A stretch of DNA of 64,000 nucleotides from Microbacterium indicum DSM 19969. GTDB lineage: Bacteria > Actinomycetota > Actinomycetes > Actinomycetales > Microbacteriaceae. The first letter of the stretch is position 1; every line of letters starts with the position of its first letter. The translations under genes and the position numbers were made by a program. This document shows, piece after piece, positions 33,299-42,331 of the stretch. The stretch covers positions 124,001 through 188,000 of the forward strand of contig NZ_AULR01000004.1 of the NCBI RefSeq assembly GCF_000422385.1, given 5' to 3'. The notes below the pieces were generated by a model. The model worked only from the letters and a program-made list of their open reading frames with translations. It had not been told where the DNA came from and did not search any database.

Positions 33299-34030
33299 CT
33301 ACCGCTGGCCGATGGGGGAGACGGCGAGTTCGTCGATGCGGACGTGCGCGGGGGAGTCGAGCACGAACCGGACGGTCCGCGCGATGTCGTCGGCGGTGAG
33401 CATCTGCGCGCGCTGCTGGGCGCCGGGCACCTCGGGCCGCATCGCGAGGAAATCGGTGTCGACGTCGCCGGGGCACAGATGGCACGCCTTCACCCCGTGC
33501 GCTCCCTCCTGGTCGTTGAGAGAGGCCACGAGCGCGCCGAGCGCGGTCTTGCTCGACATGTAGGCGACGCCCGCTCCGGGGGAGAATCGCCATCCTGACC
33601 GTGACGACACGACCACGATGTCGCCGCGGCCGCTGCGCCGCATCCCGGGCAGTACGAGATCGACGACCCTCGCCACGCTCGTGAGATTCGTGTCCACGAT
33701 CGCCGCGAAGTCGGTCATGGACTGGTCGCCCCAGTTCCGCCGCGGCGTGTTGAGTCCGGCGGCCAGCACGACCCCGTCGACATCGCCCCAGGTGTCGACC
33801 AGGCGCCCGTGGGCCTCGCCGAGCGCGTCCTCGTCCGTGACGTCGACGGCGAGTTCGAGCGCCTCTCCGCCCGCGTCGCGGATCATCGTCGCCGTCTCGG
33901 CGACGGCATTCGCTCGTCGCCCCGACACGGCCACGCGCCATCCGCTCGCGGCGGCCGCGACGGCGCTCGCGCGCCCCATCCCGCTGCCCGCTCCCGTGAC
34001 CCACAGAACCCTGCGCTCGGTCGTCATCAT
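33299..34030 (-). CDS. Short-chain dehydrogenase/reductase
   Basis: A 243-residue classical SDR. Cofactor site WVTGAGSGMGRASAVA at residues 9-24, VAVSGRRANA following the second strand (Arg suggests NADP preference), AAGL in place of NNAG, catalytic Ser in VVVSSRSGW and the YMSSK active-site pair (Tyr-x-x-x-Lys). Two ATGs are adjacent (34030, 34027) behind GAGAGGA. It is divergent from another SDR gene across a 108-base region. Substrate is unknown; sugar or sugar-acid oxidation fits the neighbouring transporter and galactosidase. Confidence 0.9.
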   Translation of the reverse strand: MMTTERRVLWVTGAGSGMGRASAVAAAASGWRVAVSGRRANAVAETATMIRDAGGEALELAVDVTDEDALGEAHGRLVDTWGDVDGVVLAAGLNTPRRNWGDQSMTDFAAIVDTNLTSVARVVDLVLPGMRRSGRGDIVVVSSRSGWRFSPGAGVAYMSSKTALGALVASLNDQEGAHGVKACHLCPGDVDTDFLAMRPEVPGAQQRAQMLTADDIARTVRFVLDSPAHVRIDELAVSPIGQR

Positions 34031-34138
34031 CGGCGTCCTCTCGGTTAAGTCTCCTGATACCGCATTTGGCAAGGCAATAGTATGCATATTTAAGGCCAGG
34101 GTGGCGGAGCTGCCGCCTTCTTGAGGAGAGGAAAGCAC
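34031..34138. promoter_or_regulatory. Divergent promoter region between two SDR genes
   Basis: AT-rich compared with its surroundings. It contains the palindrome TATGCATA at 34080-34087 and a run GGCAAGGCAATAG just before it. A related GCATAC element occurs in the region upstream of the second sugar importer (35682-35687), so both may be bound by the GntR protein encoded between them. The similarity is short and the assignment tentative. No clear -35/-10 pair found. Confidence 0.35.
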
Positions 34139-34924
34139 ATGGAGTGGGACATTGCGGGACGCGTCGTGGTCGTCACCGGCGCCGGACGCGGCATCGGCCG
34201 GACAATCGCCGAGACGTTCGCGGCGGCAGGAGCACGTGTCGCCGCGCTGGACATCGTGGAGGAGGGTGTTCTCGACCTCGCTCGATCGGCGAAGGAGAAG
34301 GGATACGACGTGGAGGGATTCTCGGTCGATGTGACCGACGGTTCCTCGGTGCGCTCGACGCTCGCCCGTGCGGCCGAGCGTTTCGGCGGCATCGACGTCG
34401 TCGTCAACAACGCGGGCATCAACGTCGAGGGGCGCGTCGCGGATCTCGACGAGGGCGCCTGGCAGCGCTGCTTCGACGTCAACGTCGCGGGCGTCTTCCG
34501 TGTGTGCCAGGCGGCGATTCCCTACGTGACCGAGAGCGCGCACGGACGCATCATCAACGCCGCGTCGTTCGCGGCCCTCGTGCCGAGCATCGGCAGCGCG
34601 GCCTACGCGGCGTCGAAGGCCGCCGTCGTGCAGTTCACGCGAGTGCTCGCCGGTGAGCTCGGCCCGCACGGCGTCACCGTGAACGCGTACGCGCCCGGCA
34701 TGATCCCGACGGCGATGAACGGGTTCGCTGAGATGCCGCAGGACGCCCAGAATCGCCTGCTCGACACGCTCACGTTGCGGCGCTGGGGCGCTCCGGAGGA
34801 GGTCGCAGACCTGCTGCTGTTCCTCGCGAGCGATGCCTCGCGCTACATCACGGGCACGCTCGTCGACGTGAGCGGCGGCAAGCTCGTCACGCAGATCCCC
34901 GCCCGCGCGTACGAGGGGCGGTAG
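34139..34924 (+). CDS. Short-chain dehydrogenase/reductase
   Basis: A 261-residue classical SDR: cofactor site VVVTGAGRGIGRTIAETF (residues 9-26), Asp after the second strand (AALDIVEE, suggesting NAD), NNAGINVEG, catalytic Ser in INAASFAALVP and YAASK. ATG 34139 is chosen because GAGGAGAGG precedes it at the right distance; an ATG at 34121 upstream lacks one. It precedes a GntR regulator by nine bases. Members of this clade oxidise sugars or polyols (for example sorbitol, galactose or aldonate dehydrogenases); the galactosidase downstream hints at a galactose-type substrate, not proven. Confidence 0.92.
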   Translation: MEWDIAGRVVVVTGAGRGIGRTIAETFAAAGARVAALDIVEEGVLDLARSAKEKGYDVEGFSVDVTDGSSVRSTLARAAERFGGIDVVVNNAGINVEGRVADLDEGAWQRCFDVNVAGVFRVCQAAIPYVTESAHGRIINAASFAALVPSIGSAAYAASKAAVVQFTRVLAGELGPHGVTVNAYAPGMIPTAMNGFAEMPQDAQNRLLDTLTLRRWGAPEEVADLLLFLASDASRYITGTLVDVSGGKLVTQIPARAYEGR

Positions 34925-34933
34925 ATTCCCCGC

Positions 34934-35677
34934 ATGTCCGTTCCCACGGCTCGATCTCCGCGCCACCAGTCCCTGCCGGGCCTGCATTCGCAGGTGCTGG
35001 ACGCGCTCGGCGTCGAGATCTGCTCGGGCCGCCTCCCGGCGGGGTCGGTGCTCACCCTGGAGGAGATCGAGAAGGCTCACGGCGTCTCGCGCTCTGTCGG
35101 CCGCGAGACGATCCGCGTTCTCGAGTCGATGCGCCTCGTCATCTCTCGCCGTCGCGTCGGCGTAGTCGTCCTGTCTCCCGACGAGTGGAACCTCTTCGAC
35201 CCCCGCGTGATCCGCTGGCGCATGGAGTCGCCTGACCGAGATGAGCAGATCGACTCCCTCGCCGAGCTGCGCATCGCCGTCGAGCCGGAGTCTGCGCGGC
35301 TCGCGGCGACGCGCGCGACGCCCACGCAGGCCGCCGAGCTGGTCGGCATCGCGGGGCGGATGTGGGCGGCGAGTGAGGAAGGCGATCGTGAGCGGTTCCT
35401 CGAGCTCGACGTCGAGTTCCATGCGCTCCTGCTCGCGTGCTCGTCGAACGCGCTGTTCCAGCAGCTCGAGTCACTGGTCGGCGAGATCCTGACCGGATGG
35501 CTCGCGCACGGCCTCGGCCCGGCCCACCCTCACCCGGAGGCTCTGCGCCTGCATTCGGACGTCGCGGCCGCCGTGCAGCGACGCGAGCCCGAGGAGGCGT
35601 TCGCCCGCATGCGGCAGCTGCTGCTGCAGAGCGCGGAGGAGAGCGCGTCGACCCGTGAAGGAGTCGAGGAAAAATAA
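34934..35677 (+). CDS. GntR-family regulator (FadR subfamily)
   Basis: A 247-residue regulator. Winged helix at residues 18-88: LHSQVLDALGVEICSGRLPAGSVL, EEIEKAHGVSRSVGRETIRVL. The all-helical FCD ligand domain follows, with candidate metal-binding residues in DVEFHALLLACS and LHSDVAAAV. It is transcribed with the upstream SDR and lies directly ahead of the sugar ABC operon, so it probably controls the divergent SDRs and the importer. FCD ligands are often sugar acids or other carboxylates. Confidence 0.91.
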   Translation: MSVPTARSPRHQSLPGLHSQVLDALGVEICSGRLPAGSVLTLEEIEKAHGVSRSVGRETIRVLESMRLVISRRRVGVVVLSPDEWNLFDPRVIRWRMESPDRDEQIDSLAELRIAVEPESARLAATRATPTQAAELVGIAGRMWAASEEGDRERFLELDVEFHALLLACSSNALFQQLESLVGEILTGWLAHGLGPAHPHPEALRLHSDVAAAVQRREPEEAFARMRQLLLQSAEESASTREGVEEK

Positions 35678-35828
35678 AGCATACGTAATTTGCTTACTGG
35701 GTGTTATCGTATCCTTGCGCGTCGTGACGTAAAGGTGCGGACGGCGCGTGGCGGCTCGGGCAGAAGGCCTGTGCGCTTCGCCCCTCCGGAGGCTCACCGC
35801 AGAGCCCCGCACCGCGGAAGGAACCCCC
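35678..35828 (+). promoter_or_regulatory. Promoter region of the second sugar importer operon
   Basis: The 151 bases after the GntR gene include an AT-rich patch (35670-35715) with GCATACG, TTGCTT at 35689-35694 and TATCCT at 35709-35714. The spacing between the last two is short for a standard promoter, so individual boxes are not claimed. A ribosome site lies in GGAAGGAAC just before the ATG. Confidence 0.4.
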
Positions 35829-37169
35829 ATGAACCACATGCGCCGCACAGTCGCCGTGCTCGGTGCCGCCGCACTCTCCCTCTCGCTCATCAGCTGCGCG
35901 GGAGGCACGACCAGCGACGGCACCGCCGCTGCGGGCCCGTCGCAGGAAGAGATCGACGAGGCGCTCTCGACGCCCACGACCATCGAGTTCTGGTCGTGGG
36001 TGCCCGACATCCAGAACGAGATCGACCTGTTCGAGGCGAAGTACCCGGACATCACCGTGAACCTGCAGAACCAGGGCGGTGCGACGGCGCAGTACCAGAA
36101 GCTTCGCGCGGCGATCAAGTCGGGCGACGTGCCCGACGTCGCTCAGATCGAGTTCTCGTTCCTGCCCTCGTTCACGATCACCGACAGCGTGCTCGACCTC
36201 GCTCCGTACGGCATCGCCGACCTCGAGGGCGACTACGCCGCGAGCGCGTGGAGCCAGGTCAGCACGGGCGACCAGGTCTGGGGTCTCCCGCAGGACCTCG
36301 GGCCGACGGGGCTGCTCTACCGCACCGACCTCCTCGAGGAGGCTGGCGTCGAGGTCCCCGCCACGTGGGACGAATTCGCTGAGGCCGCTGCCACCGTGAA
36401 GGAGAAGACGGGCGCCTACCTCACCGATCTTCCGGGCAACAGCTTCTCGCCCATCCTCGCCCTGCTCTGGCAGGCCGGCGCGAGGCCGTTCGGCTATGAC
36501 GGCGACAACACCATCACGCTCGACTTCGACAGCGAAGAGATGCAGCGGGTCATCGGGTACTGGAACGACCTCATCCAGCAGGATCTCGTCGCGACGGAGC
36601 CGCAGCTCGACGACAACTGGTATCAGCGGATGTCGCGCGGCGACTATGCGAGCTGGCTCGCCGCGGCATGGGGCCCGGTCTTCCTGCAGGGCACCGCGGC
36701 GAACACGACGGGCCTGTGGGCCGCCGCCGAGATGCCGCAGTGGGACTCTTCTGCTCCTGCCTCGGGGAACCAGGGCGGCTCGGCCGACGTCGTCCTGGCC
36801 GACAGCGACGACGCGATCGTGGCCGCCGAGTTCGTGAAGTTCCTCAACCATGACGAAGAGTCGACCGACATGCTCGCGACGGAGCAGTACCTCTTCCCGT
36901 CGCTCGTCGCCACACAGGAGAATCCTGAGTTCCGCGAGCAGGAGCTCGAGTTCTACGACGGCCAGCAGGTCAACGACGTCTTCGTCGGCATCTCCGACAC
37001 CGTCGCCGCCGACTGGCAGTGGCTGCCCTTCAACGACTTCGCCAGCTCGAGCTTCAAGGAGACGCTCGGCGCGGCGATCACCGAGCGCACCGACCTCTTC
37101 GCGGCGCTCGACGAATGGGAGCAGCAGCTCTCCGACTACGCCGAGCAGCAGGGCTTCACCGTCGAGTGA
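35829..37169 (+). CDS. Sugar ABC transporter substrate-binding lipoprotein
   Basis: A 446-residue family-1 binding protein. Signal: MRRTVAVLGAAALSLSLISC with lipobox Cys23, then a Thr/Ser/Gly linker. The mature domain begins with TIEFWSWVPDIQNEIDLF, continues GDVPDVAQIEFSFLPSF and WGLPQDLGPTGLLYRTDLLE, all typical of CUT1 binding proteins. A perfect hairpin just after its stop separates it from the permease genes, which usually raises binding-protein dosage. Ligand unknown; the beta-galactosidase at the end of the operon suggests a galactoside. Confidence 0.93.
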   Translation: MNHMRRTVAVLGAAALSLSLISCAGGTTSDGTAAAGPSQEEIDEALSTPTTIEFWSWVPDIQNEIDLFEAKYPDITVNLQNQGGATAQYQKLRAAIKSGDVPDVAQIEFSFLPSFTITDSVLDLAPYGIADLEGDYAASAWSQVSTGDQVWGLPQDLGPTGLLYRTDLLEEAGVEVPATWDEFAEAAATVKEKTGAYLTDLPGNSFSPILALLWQAGARPFGYDGDNTITLDFDSEEMQRVIGYWNDLIQQDLVATEPQLDDNWYQRMSRGDYASWLAAAWGPVFLQGTAANTTGLWAAAEMPQWDSSAPASGNQGGSADVVLADSDDAIVAAEFVKFLNHDEESTDMLATEQYLFPSLVATQENPEFREQELEFYDGQQVNDVFVGISDTVAADWQWLPFNDFASSSFKETLGAAITERTDLFAALDEWEQQLSDYAEQQGFTVE

Positions 37170-37174
37170 TGCCG

Positions 37175-37209
37175 GCCGGTGCCGAGGAAGGCCCTTCCTC
37201 GGCACCGGC
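37175..37209 (+). terminator. Perfect 17-bp hairpin between binding protein and permease genes
   Basis: Arms 37175-37191 and 37193-37209 are exact reverse complements with a one-base centre. It begins five bases after the binding-protein stop. In sugar ABC operons such structures act as partial terminators or mRNA stabilisers, giving excess binding protein over permeases. Confidence 0.75.
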
Positions 37210-37241
37210 CCCTGCCCGCTGACAACCGCGAAGGGATCTCC

Positions 37242-38201
37242 ATGACCACGCTCACCGCCCCGCGTCCTCGGACGGACGGGCCGCGCCCGGCGCCCGCTCC
37301 ACGCCGTCGATCGCGCGACACTCGGCGCAAGCACATCGCTGCGTACGCCTTCCTCCTGCCCTTCCTCATCGTGTTCGTCGCGATGCTCGTCGTGCCGCTC
37401 TTCTACGCCGGCTACCTCAGCCTGTTCCGCGAACAGCTCGTCGGCGGCAGCGCCTTCGTCGGACTCGAGAACTACGTGCAGGCCCTGCAGGACCAGCGCT
37501 TCCTCGAGGGCGTCGGACGAATGGCGCTCTTCCTCGTCGTCCAGGTGCCGGTGATGCTCATCCTGGCCCTCGCCTTCGCGCTCGCCCTCGACTCCGGTCG
37601 CGTGCGCGGCGGCAAGTTCGCCCGCCTGGCGATCTTCGTGCCGTACGCCGTGCCCGGCGTCGTGACGACCCTCATGTGGGGCTACCTCTACGGGCGCAAC
37701 TTCGGCCCCATCGCTCAGGTGTTCGAGTGGATGGGCCTCGACGCCCCCGATCTGCTGTCGTCCGGCACGATCCTCGGTTCGATCATGAACATCGTCACGT
37801 GGCAGTATATCGGCTACAACATGGTCATCATGTACTCCGCGCTGCGGGCAATCCCCGGCGACCTGTATGAGGCAGCGCGGATCGACGGCGCCGGCCAGTT
37901 CCGCATCGCCTGGAGCATCAAGATCCCCGCAATCCGCTCGGCCATCATGCTCACCGTGATCTTCTCGATCATCGGCAGCTTCCAGCTGTTCAGCGAGCCG
38001 AAGCTGCTCTACGAGATCGCCCCCAACGCGATCGGCACCTCGTTCTCCCCCAACCTCTACGCGTACAACCTCGCGTTCGTGAACCAGGACGTCAACTACG
38101 CCGCTGCGATCGCCTTCCTGCTCGGCTTCGTCATCATGATCGTCTCCTACGCCGTGCAGCTCGGCACGGCCCGTCGGGAGAAGAAGGGAGCGGCGCGATG
38201 A
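37242..38201 (+). CDS. Sugar ABC transporter permease, MalF type
   Basis: A 319-residue permease. After a basic, Pro-rich N-terminus the first membrane segment spans about residues 35-60 (AAYAFLLPFLIVFVAMLVVPLF cut to its core). The EAA loop reads EAARIDGAGQFRIAWSIKIP. ATG 37242 follows AAGGGA; an upstream ATG at 37179 lies inside the hairpin. Four-base overlap with the next permease gene. No ATPase gene in the operon. Confidence 0.93.
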   Translation: MTTLTAPRPRTDGPRPAPAPRRRSRDTRRKHIAAYAFLLPFLIVFVAMLVVPLFYAGYLSLFREQLVGGSAFVGLENYVQALQDQRFLEGVGRMALFLVVQVPVMLILALAFALALDSGRVRGGKFARLAIFVPYAVPGVVTTLMWGYLYGRNFGPIAQVFEWMGLDAPDLLSSGTILGSIMNIVTWQYIGYNMVIMYSALRAIPGDLYEAARIDGAGQFRIAWSIKIPAIRSAIMLTVIFSIIGSFQLFSEPKLLYEIAPNAIGTSFSPNLYAYNLAFVNQDVNYAAAIAFLLGFVIMIVSYAVQLGTARREKKGAAR

Positions 38202-39133
38202 CCGCGCTCGCCGAAGACACCTCGACCCGCGCGGTCGTCAGCGGTCCGCGCCCCCGGCGGCGCAATCGGGACGCGGGCACGCCCCCGGGCGAAGGCCGCA
38301 GCACCGTCCTGACCGTGCTCCTGTGGCTGTGCGGCGTGTACTTCCTGCTGCCGCTCGTGTGGCTCATCATCGCCTCGACGAAGGACAACACGGGCCTCTT
38401 CACGAGCTTCGGGTTCTGGTTCGCCGGTGAGACCCACCTGTGGGACAACCTCGTCACGCTCTTCACGCAGCGCGACGGCGTGTTCGGGGTATGGGGCCTC
38501 AATACCATCGTGTACGCCGTCGTCAGCGGCGTCGGCGCGGCGCTGCTGTCGACGGCGGCCGGATACGCATTCGCGAAGTACGACTTCCCCGGTAAGAAGC
38601 TCTGGTTCGCGGTCGTGCTCGGCGCGATCATGGTGCCGACGACCGCGCTCGCGATCCCCACCTATCTGCTGTTCGCCGACTGGGGACTCACGAACACGAT
38701 GTGGTCGATCATCCTGCCGTCTCTCGTGAGTCCGTTCGGCGTGATGCTCCTGCGCGTCTACGCGGAGGAGGCCATACCTGACAGCCTCATCGAGGCCGCG
38801 CGCATCGATGGAGCGGGCGAGTTCCGCATCTTCTGGCAGATCGCCGTGCGGATGCTCACCCCCGGCATCGTGACAGTGCTGCTGTTCGCGCTCGTAGCCA
38901 CCTGGAACAACTACTTCCTGCCGCTCATCATGCTGACCGACCCGGCGCTCTTCCCTCTCACCGTGGGCTTGGCGCAGCTGCAGGCCGCGAGCGAGGCGGG
39001 CGGAGGCGCATCAGCGCAGTTCTCGACGGTCATCACGGGATCTCTGGTCTCCGTGATCCCGCTCGTCATCGCGTTCCTCTACCTGCAGCGCTACTGGGTC
39101 TCCGGCCTCGCGACCGGATCCGTCAAGGAATAG
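38198..39133 (+). CDS. Sugar ABC transporter permease, MalG type
   Basis: A 311-residue permease with six membrane segments, first at residues 38-60 (VLLWLCGVYFLLPLVWLII). EAA loop EAARIDGAGEFRIFWQIAV. Coupled to the MalF-type gene by an ATGA overlap. It pairs with that protein to import a sugar, energised by an ATPase encoded elsewhere. The galactosidase gene follows after 56 bases. Confidence 0.93.
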   Translation: MTALAEDTSTRAVVSGPRPRRRNRDAGTPPGEGRSTVLTVLLWLCGVYFLLPLVWLIIASTKDNTGLFTSFGFWFAGETHLWDNLVTLFTQRDGVFGVWGLNTIVYAVVSGVGAALLSTAAGYAFAKYDFPGKKLWFAVVLGAIMVPTTALAIPTYLLFADWGLTNTMWSIILPSLVSPFGVMLLRVYAEEAIPDSLIEAARIDGAGEFRIFWQIAVRMLTPGIVTVLLFALVATWNNYFLPLIMLTDPALFPLTVGLAQLQAASEAGGGASAQFSTVITGSLVSVIPLVIAFLYLQRYWVSGLATGSVKE

Positions 39134-39189
39134 CGCCCCGCGCACCAGCACCGCTCTCTCGCCCACATCGACGAATTCCTAGGACGACC

Positions 39190-42051
39190 ATGCCCTCTCC
39201 CATCTATATCGAAGACTTCCTCCCGCGGCGCGGGACCCTTCCCGCACGTGCGTGGGCACGGTCGGACGCCCCGCAGGTCGATCTCGGCGGACGGTGGCGC
39301 TTCCGGCTCAATGACCGGGCGGACGCCGACCTCGACTTCGTCGCGCAGGGGTACGACGCCCACGAATGGCGCACGATCCCCGTCCCCGGCCACTGGCAGC
39401 TCAACGGCTTCGGCGCGCCGGCGTACACGAACCGCAAGTATCCGTTCCCCGTCGACCCGCCTCGCGTGCCCGCGGAGAACCCGACGGGCGACTACCGTCA
39501 CGAATTCTCCGTGCCGGCCGAATGGGATGTGGAACGGCTCTACCTGCGCTTCGAGGGCATCGACTCGGTCGGTGCCGTGTGGCTCAACGGCGTCGAACTC
39601 GGGGTGACGAGCGGCAGCCGCCTCATCGCCGAATTCGACGTGACCGACGCGGTGAGGCGCGACCGCGCCAATGTGCTCGCCGTGCGCGTGCATCAGTGGT
39701 CTTCGGCGACGTACCTCGAGGACCAGGACATGTGGTGGATGTCGGGGATCTTCCGTGACGTCACTCTGCTCGGGCGCCCGCGAGACGCCATCGACGACCA
39801 TGAGGTGCACGCCGACTACGACCCGTCGACCGGCGCGGGGCTGTTGAGAGTGACCGCAGACGTGCCCGCGCGGGTGATCGTGCCTGAGCTCGGGATCGAC
39901 GCGGCGGCGGGGGAGGACATCGTCGTGGCTGCGGTGCGACCGTGGTCGGCGGAGGAACCGCATCTGTACGACGGTGAGCTCGTGAGCGCGGGAGAGCGGA
40001 TCGCCATGCGGATCGGGTTCCGACGCATCGCGATCTCAGGCGGCGTGTTCACGGTCAACGGGCGGCGCACCCTCATGCGCGGCGTCAACCGCCATGACAT
40101 CGACGCCGACACGGGCCGTGTCGTCTCAGAGCAGCGGATGCGTCACGACATCCTCCTGATGAAGAAGCACAACGTCAACGCCGTTCGCACGAGCCATTAC
40201 CCGCCCCAGGCCCGGTTCCTCGAGCTGTGCGACGAGCTGGGCCTCTGGGTGATCGACGAATGCGACCTCGAGACGCACGGGTTCTACCCCATCGACTGGT
40301 TCCACGAGCTGCGCGGGAACCCGGCGAAGGACCCTCGGTGGCGTGACACGCTGGTCGACCGGATGCGCCGCCTCGTGGAACGCGACAAGAACCGTCCCTC
40401 GGTCGTGATGTGGTCTCTCGGCAACGAGTGCGGCGAGGGGGCCAACCTCGGTGCGATGGCGGAATGGGCCCGCGAGCGGGACCCCTCGCGGCCGCTGCAC
40501 TACGAGCGCGACTGGTCGACCGAGCACGTCGACGTCTACAGCCGCATGTACACGACGCAGGCCCAGCTCGAGCTGATCGGTCGCGGCGAGGAGGAACCGT
40601 ACGCCGACCCGGACCTCGATCGCGCGCGGCGGGGGAAGCCGTTCGTGCTCTGCGAGTACGCGCATGCCATGGGCAACGGACCCGGGGGACTGGCGGAGTA
40701 CCAGGAGATCTTCGAGCGGTATCCGCGCCTGGCGGGCGGCTTCGTCTGGGAGCTCTACGACCACGGGCTCAGGACCCGCACGGAAGACGGAACCGAGTAC
40801 TTCGGCTACGGCGGGGACTTCGGCGAGACGCTGCACGACGCGAACTTCGTCGCCGACGGGCTCGCATTCTCCGACGGCACGGCCGGGCCGGGGCTCGTGC
40901 AGCTCGGCGCCGTGTATGCGCCGGTGGTCCTGGCCATCGCACCCGGTCGCCTCGACGTCGAGAGCCGGTACGACCATGGCACGACGGCGCATCTCGCCTT
41001 CCACGTGCGGGCTGAACGCGAGGGCGAGGTCCTTGCCGAGATCGAGGTCGACGTGTCGCCGGTCGCACCGCGCGAGAGCATCCGGGTCGCTCTGCCCGAT
41101 CTGCCGATGCATCCGGGGACGGTGTGGACCGCGACGGCGTCCCTCGCAGAGGACACGTCCTGGGCGGAGGCCGGGCACGAGATCGCGTTCGCACAGCACC
41201 TCGTGCCGATCGACCGGGTGGCGATCCCAGCCGGCGGTCCGGTGCCCCAGGGAGGGGGTTATCGCGTGGGCCCTGCTCGGTTCTCGGCCGAGGGCGAGCT
41301 GTGCGCGCTGGGCGGGCTCGATGTGGAGGGATTCCGCATCGACGTGTGGCGTGCGCCGATCGACAACGACCGTGACTTCTCGTGGGTGCCCCGAGAGCCG
41401 ACGTGGCGGCGCACCGGACTCCACGACGCGCGGTTCCGCACCGATCGCGTGGACGCCGACGAGGATGCGCTGCGCGTAGAAGGTCGCCTGGGGTTCCCGG
41501 GAAGCGACCTCGGCTACGACATCCGCCTGTCCTGGAGAGGACGCGGCGATGAGGTGGCGATGCGCGTGGAGGGCACCCCGTCGGGCGCGTGGGACGTCGA
41601 CCTGCCGCGGTTCGGCGTGCGCTTCGCCCTTCCCGTCGAGATGCGCGAGGTCGAGTGGGACGGCTACGGCCCCGGTGAGGCCTACGCCGACTCGCGGTCG
41701 GCCGTGCGGTTCGGGCGTTGGCACGCAGGCGTCGAGGACCTGCAGACTCCGTACGTGTTCCCGCAGGAGAACGGCAACCGGATCGACACAGCGCGGGCCG
41801 CGCTCAGCGGGGGAGGGAGCCGACTCGAGATCGTCGGTGCCCCGGCGTTCGATCTCACGGTCCGGCCCTGGACGAGCGAGGCGCTCGCCGCGGCCGCGCA
41901 CCCCTTCGAACTCGTCTCCGACGGCCGAACGTGGGTCAACGTCGACGCCGGCCAGCAGGGCCTCGGGTCGGCGTCATGCGGGCCCGGAGCGCTGCCATCG
42001 GCGCGGCTGCTCGCCCGGAGCTTCGACTTCACCGTGGTGTTCCGCGCCTGA
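39190..42051 (+). CDS. Beta-galactosidase, GH2 LacZ type
   Basis: A 953-residue enzyme with the five-domain LacZ layout: jelly roll (RWRFRLNDRADADLDF, VPGHWQLNGFGAPAYTN), first Ig domain, TIM barrel from about 300 (GRRTLMRGVNRHDIDADTG, MKKHNVNAVRTSHYPP), second Ig domain and the large C-terminal domain (GPGEAYADSRSA, VFPQENGNR). Acid/base Glu413 in SLGNECGEG and nucleophile Glu489 in LCEYAHAMGNGPG. No signal peptide: it cleaves imported beta-galactosides. It ends the ABC importer operon and is followed by repeat copy B. Confidence 0.94.
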   Translation: MPSPIYIEDFLPRRGTLPARAWARSDAPQVDLGGRWRFRLNDRADADLDFVAQGYDAHEWRTIPVPGHWQLNGFGAPAYTNRKYPFPVDPPRVPAENPTGDYRHEFSVPAEWDVERLYLRFEGIDSVGAVWLNGVELGVTSGSRLIAEFDVTDAVRRDRANVLAVRVHQWSSATYLEDQDMWWMSGIFRDVTLLGRPRDAIDDHEVHADYDPSTGAGLLRVTADVPARVIVPELGIDAAAGEDIVVAAVRPWSAEEPHLYDGELVSAGERIAMRIGFRRIAISGGVFTVNGRRTLMRGVNRHDIDADTGRVVSEQRMRHDILLMKKHNVNAVRTSHYPPQARFLELCDELGLWVIDECDLETHGFYPIDWFHELRGNPAKDPRWRDTLVDRMRRLVERDKNRPSVVMWSLGNECGEGANLGAMAEWARERDPSRPLHYERDWSTEHVDVYSRMYTTQAQLELIGRGEEEPYADPDLDRARRGKPFVLCEYAHAMGNGPGGLAEYQEIFERYPRLAGGFVWELYDHGLRTRTEDGTEYFGYGGDFGETLHDANFVADGLAFSDGTAGPGLVQLGAVYAPVVLAIAPGRLDVESRYDHGTTAHLAFHVRAEREGEVLAEIEVDVSPVAPRESIRVALPDLPMHPGTVWTATASLAEDTSWAEAGHEIAFAQHLVPIDRVAIPAGGPVPQGGGYRVGPARFSAEGELCALGGLDVEGFRIDVWRAPIDNDRDFSWVPREPTWRRTGLHDARFRTDRVDADEDALRVEGRLGFPGSDLGYDIRLSWRGRGDEVAMRVEGTPSGAWDVDLPRFGVRFALPVEMREVEWDGYGPGEAYADSRSAVRFGRWHAGVEDLQTPYVFPQENGNRIDTARAALSGGGSRLEIVGAPAFDLTVRPWTSEALAAAAHPFELVSDGRTWVNVDAGQQGLGSASCGPGALPSARLLARSFDFTVVFRA

Positions 42052-42070
42052 GGCGGCGGAACGGGGCAGC

Positions 42071-42203
42071 CGACGTCGCCTGCGGCTGACCCCGCGCCGC
42101 CGAGCCTCTGGCGATCGCCCGAGACTCTGACGATCCGGCCGGATCCGGCGGGAGCCGCGCGATCGTCAGAGTCTCGGGGCCCCGGCGGGCTGTGTTTCCC
42201 GCG
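42071..42203. repeat. Intergenic palindromic repeat, copy B
   Basis: Second copy of the three-copy element. Inverted-repeat arms 42118-42135 and 42161-42178 are perfect over 18 bp. It lies between the galactosidase gene and the convergent IS transposase. Its first 19 bases (42071-42089) are not shared with copy A but match the last codons and stop of the aminotransferase gene next to copy C, suggesting copy B was derived from that locus. Confidence 0.9.
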
Positions 42204-42309
42204 GATTAAATGCCCCGCGCCCGGCGTGACGATTGGATTTCACGCCCTCCGCGGCGGTCCGGGCATCCGTATAAATGAGAGTGCAGTTGCACATTGCACG
42301 GTCATATCA
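42204..42309 (+). promoter_or_regulatory. Upstream half of the peptide-importer promoter, cut by the IS
   Basis: AT-richer segment left of the insertion sequence. Two TTGCAC hexamers occur at 42287-42292 and 42294-42299. If the IS and one target duplication are removed, the second lies 18 bases from TACTGT (now 43766-43771), a normal sigma-70-like promoter. The stretch GTGCAGTTGCACATTGCAC overlapping these boxes resembles the palindrome at 54646-54661 with one extra base. TATAAAT is also seen at 42270-42276. Confidence 0.5.
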
Positions 42310-42331
42310 GGCTCATCGTGTTTGAGGGTGT
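42310..42331 (+). repeat. IS terminal inverted repeat, left
   Basis: Exact reverse complement of 43728-43749 over 22 bases. The transposase stop codon (42313-42315) lies within it. Confidence 0.95.
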
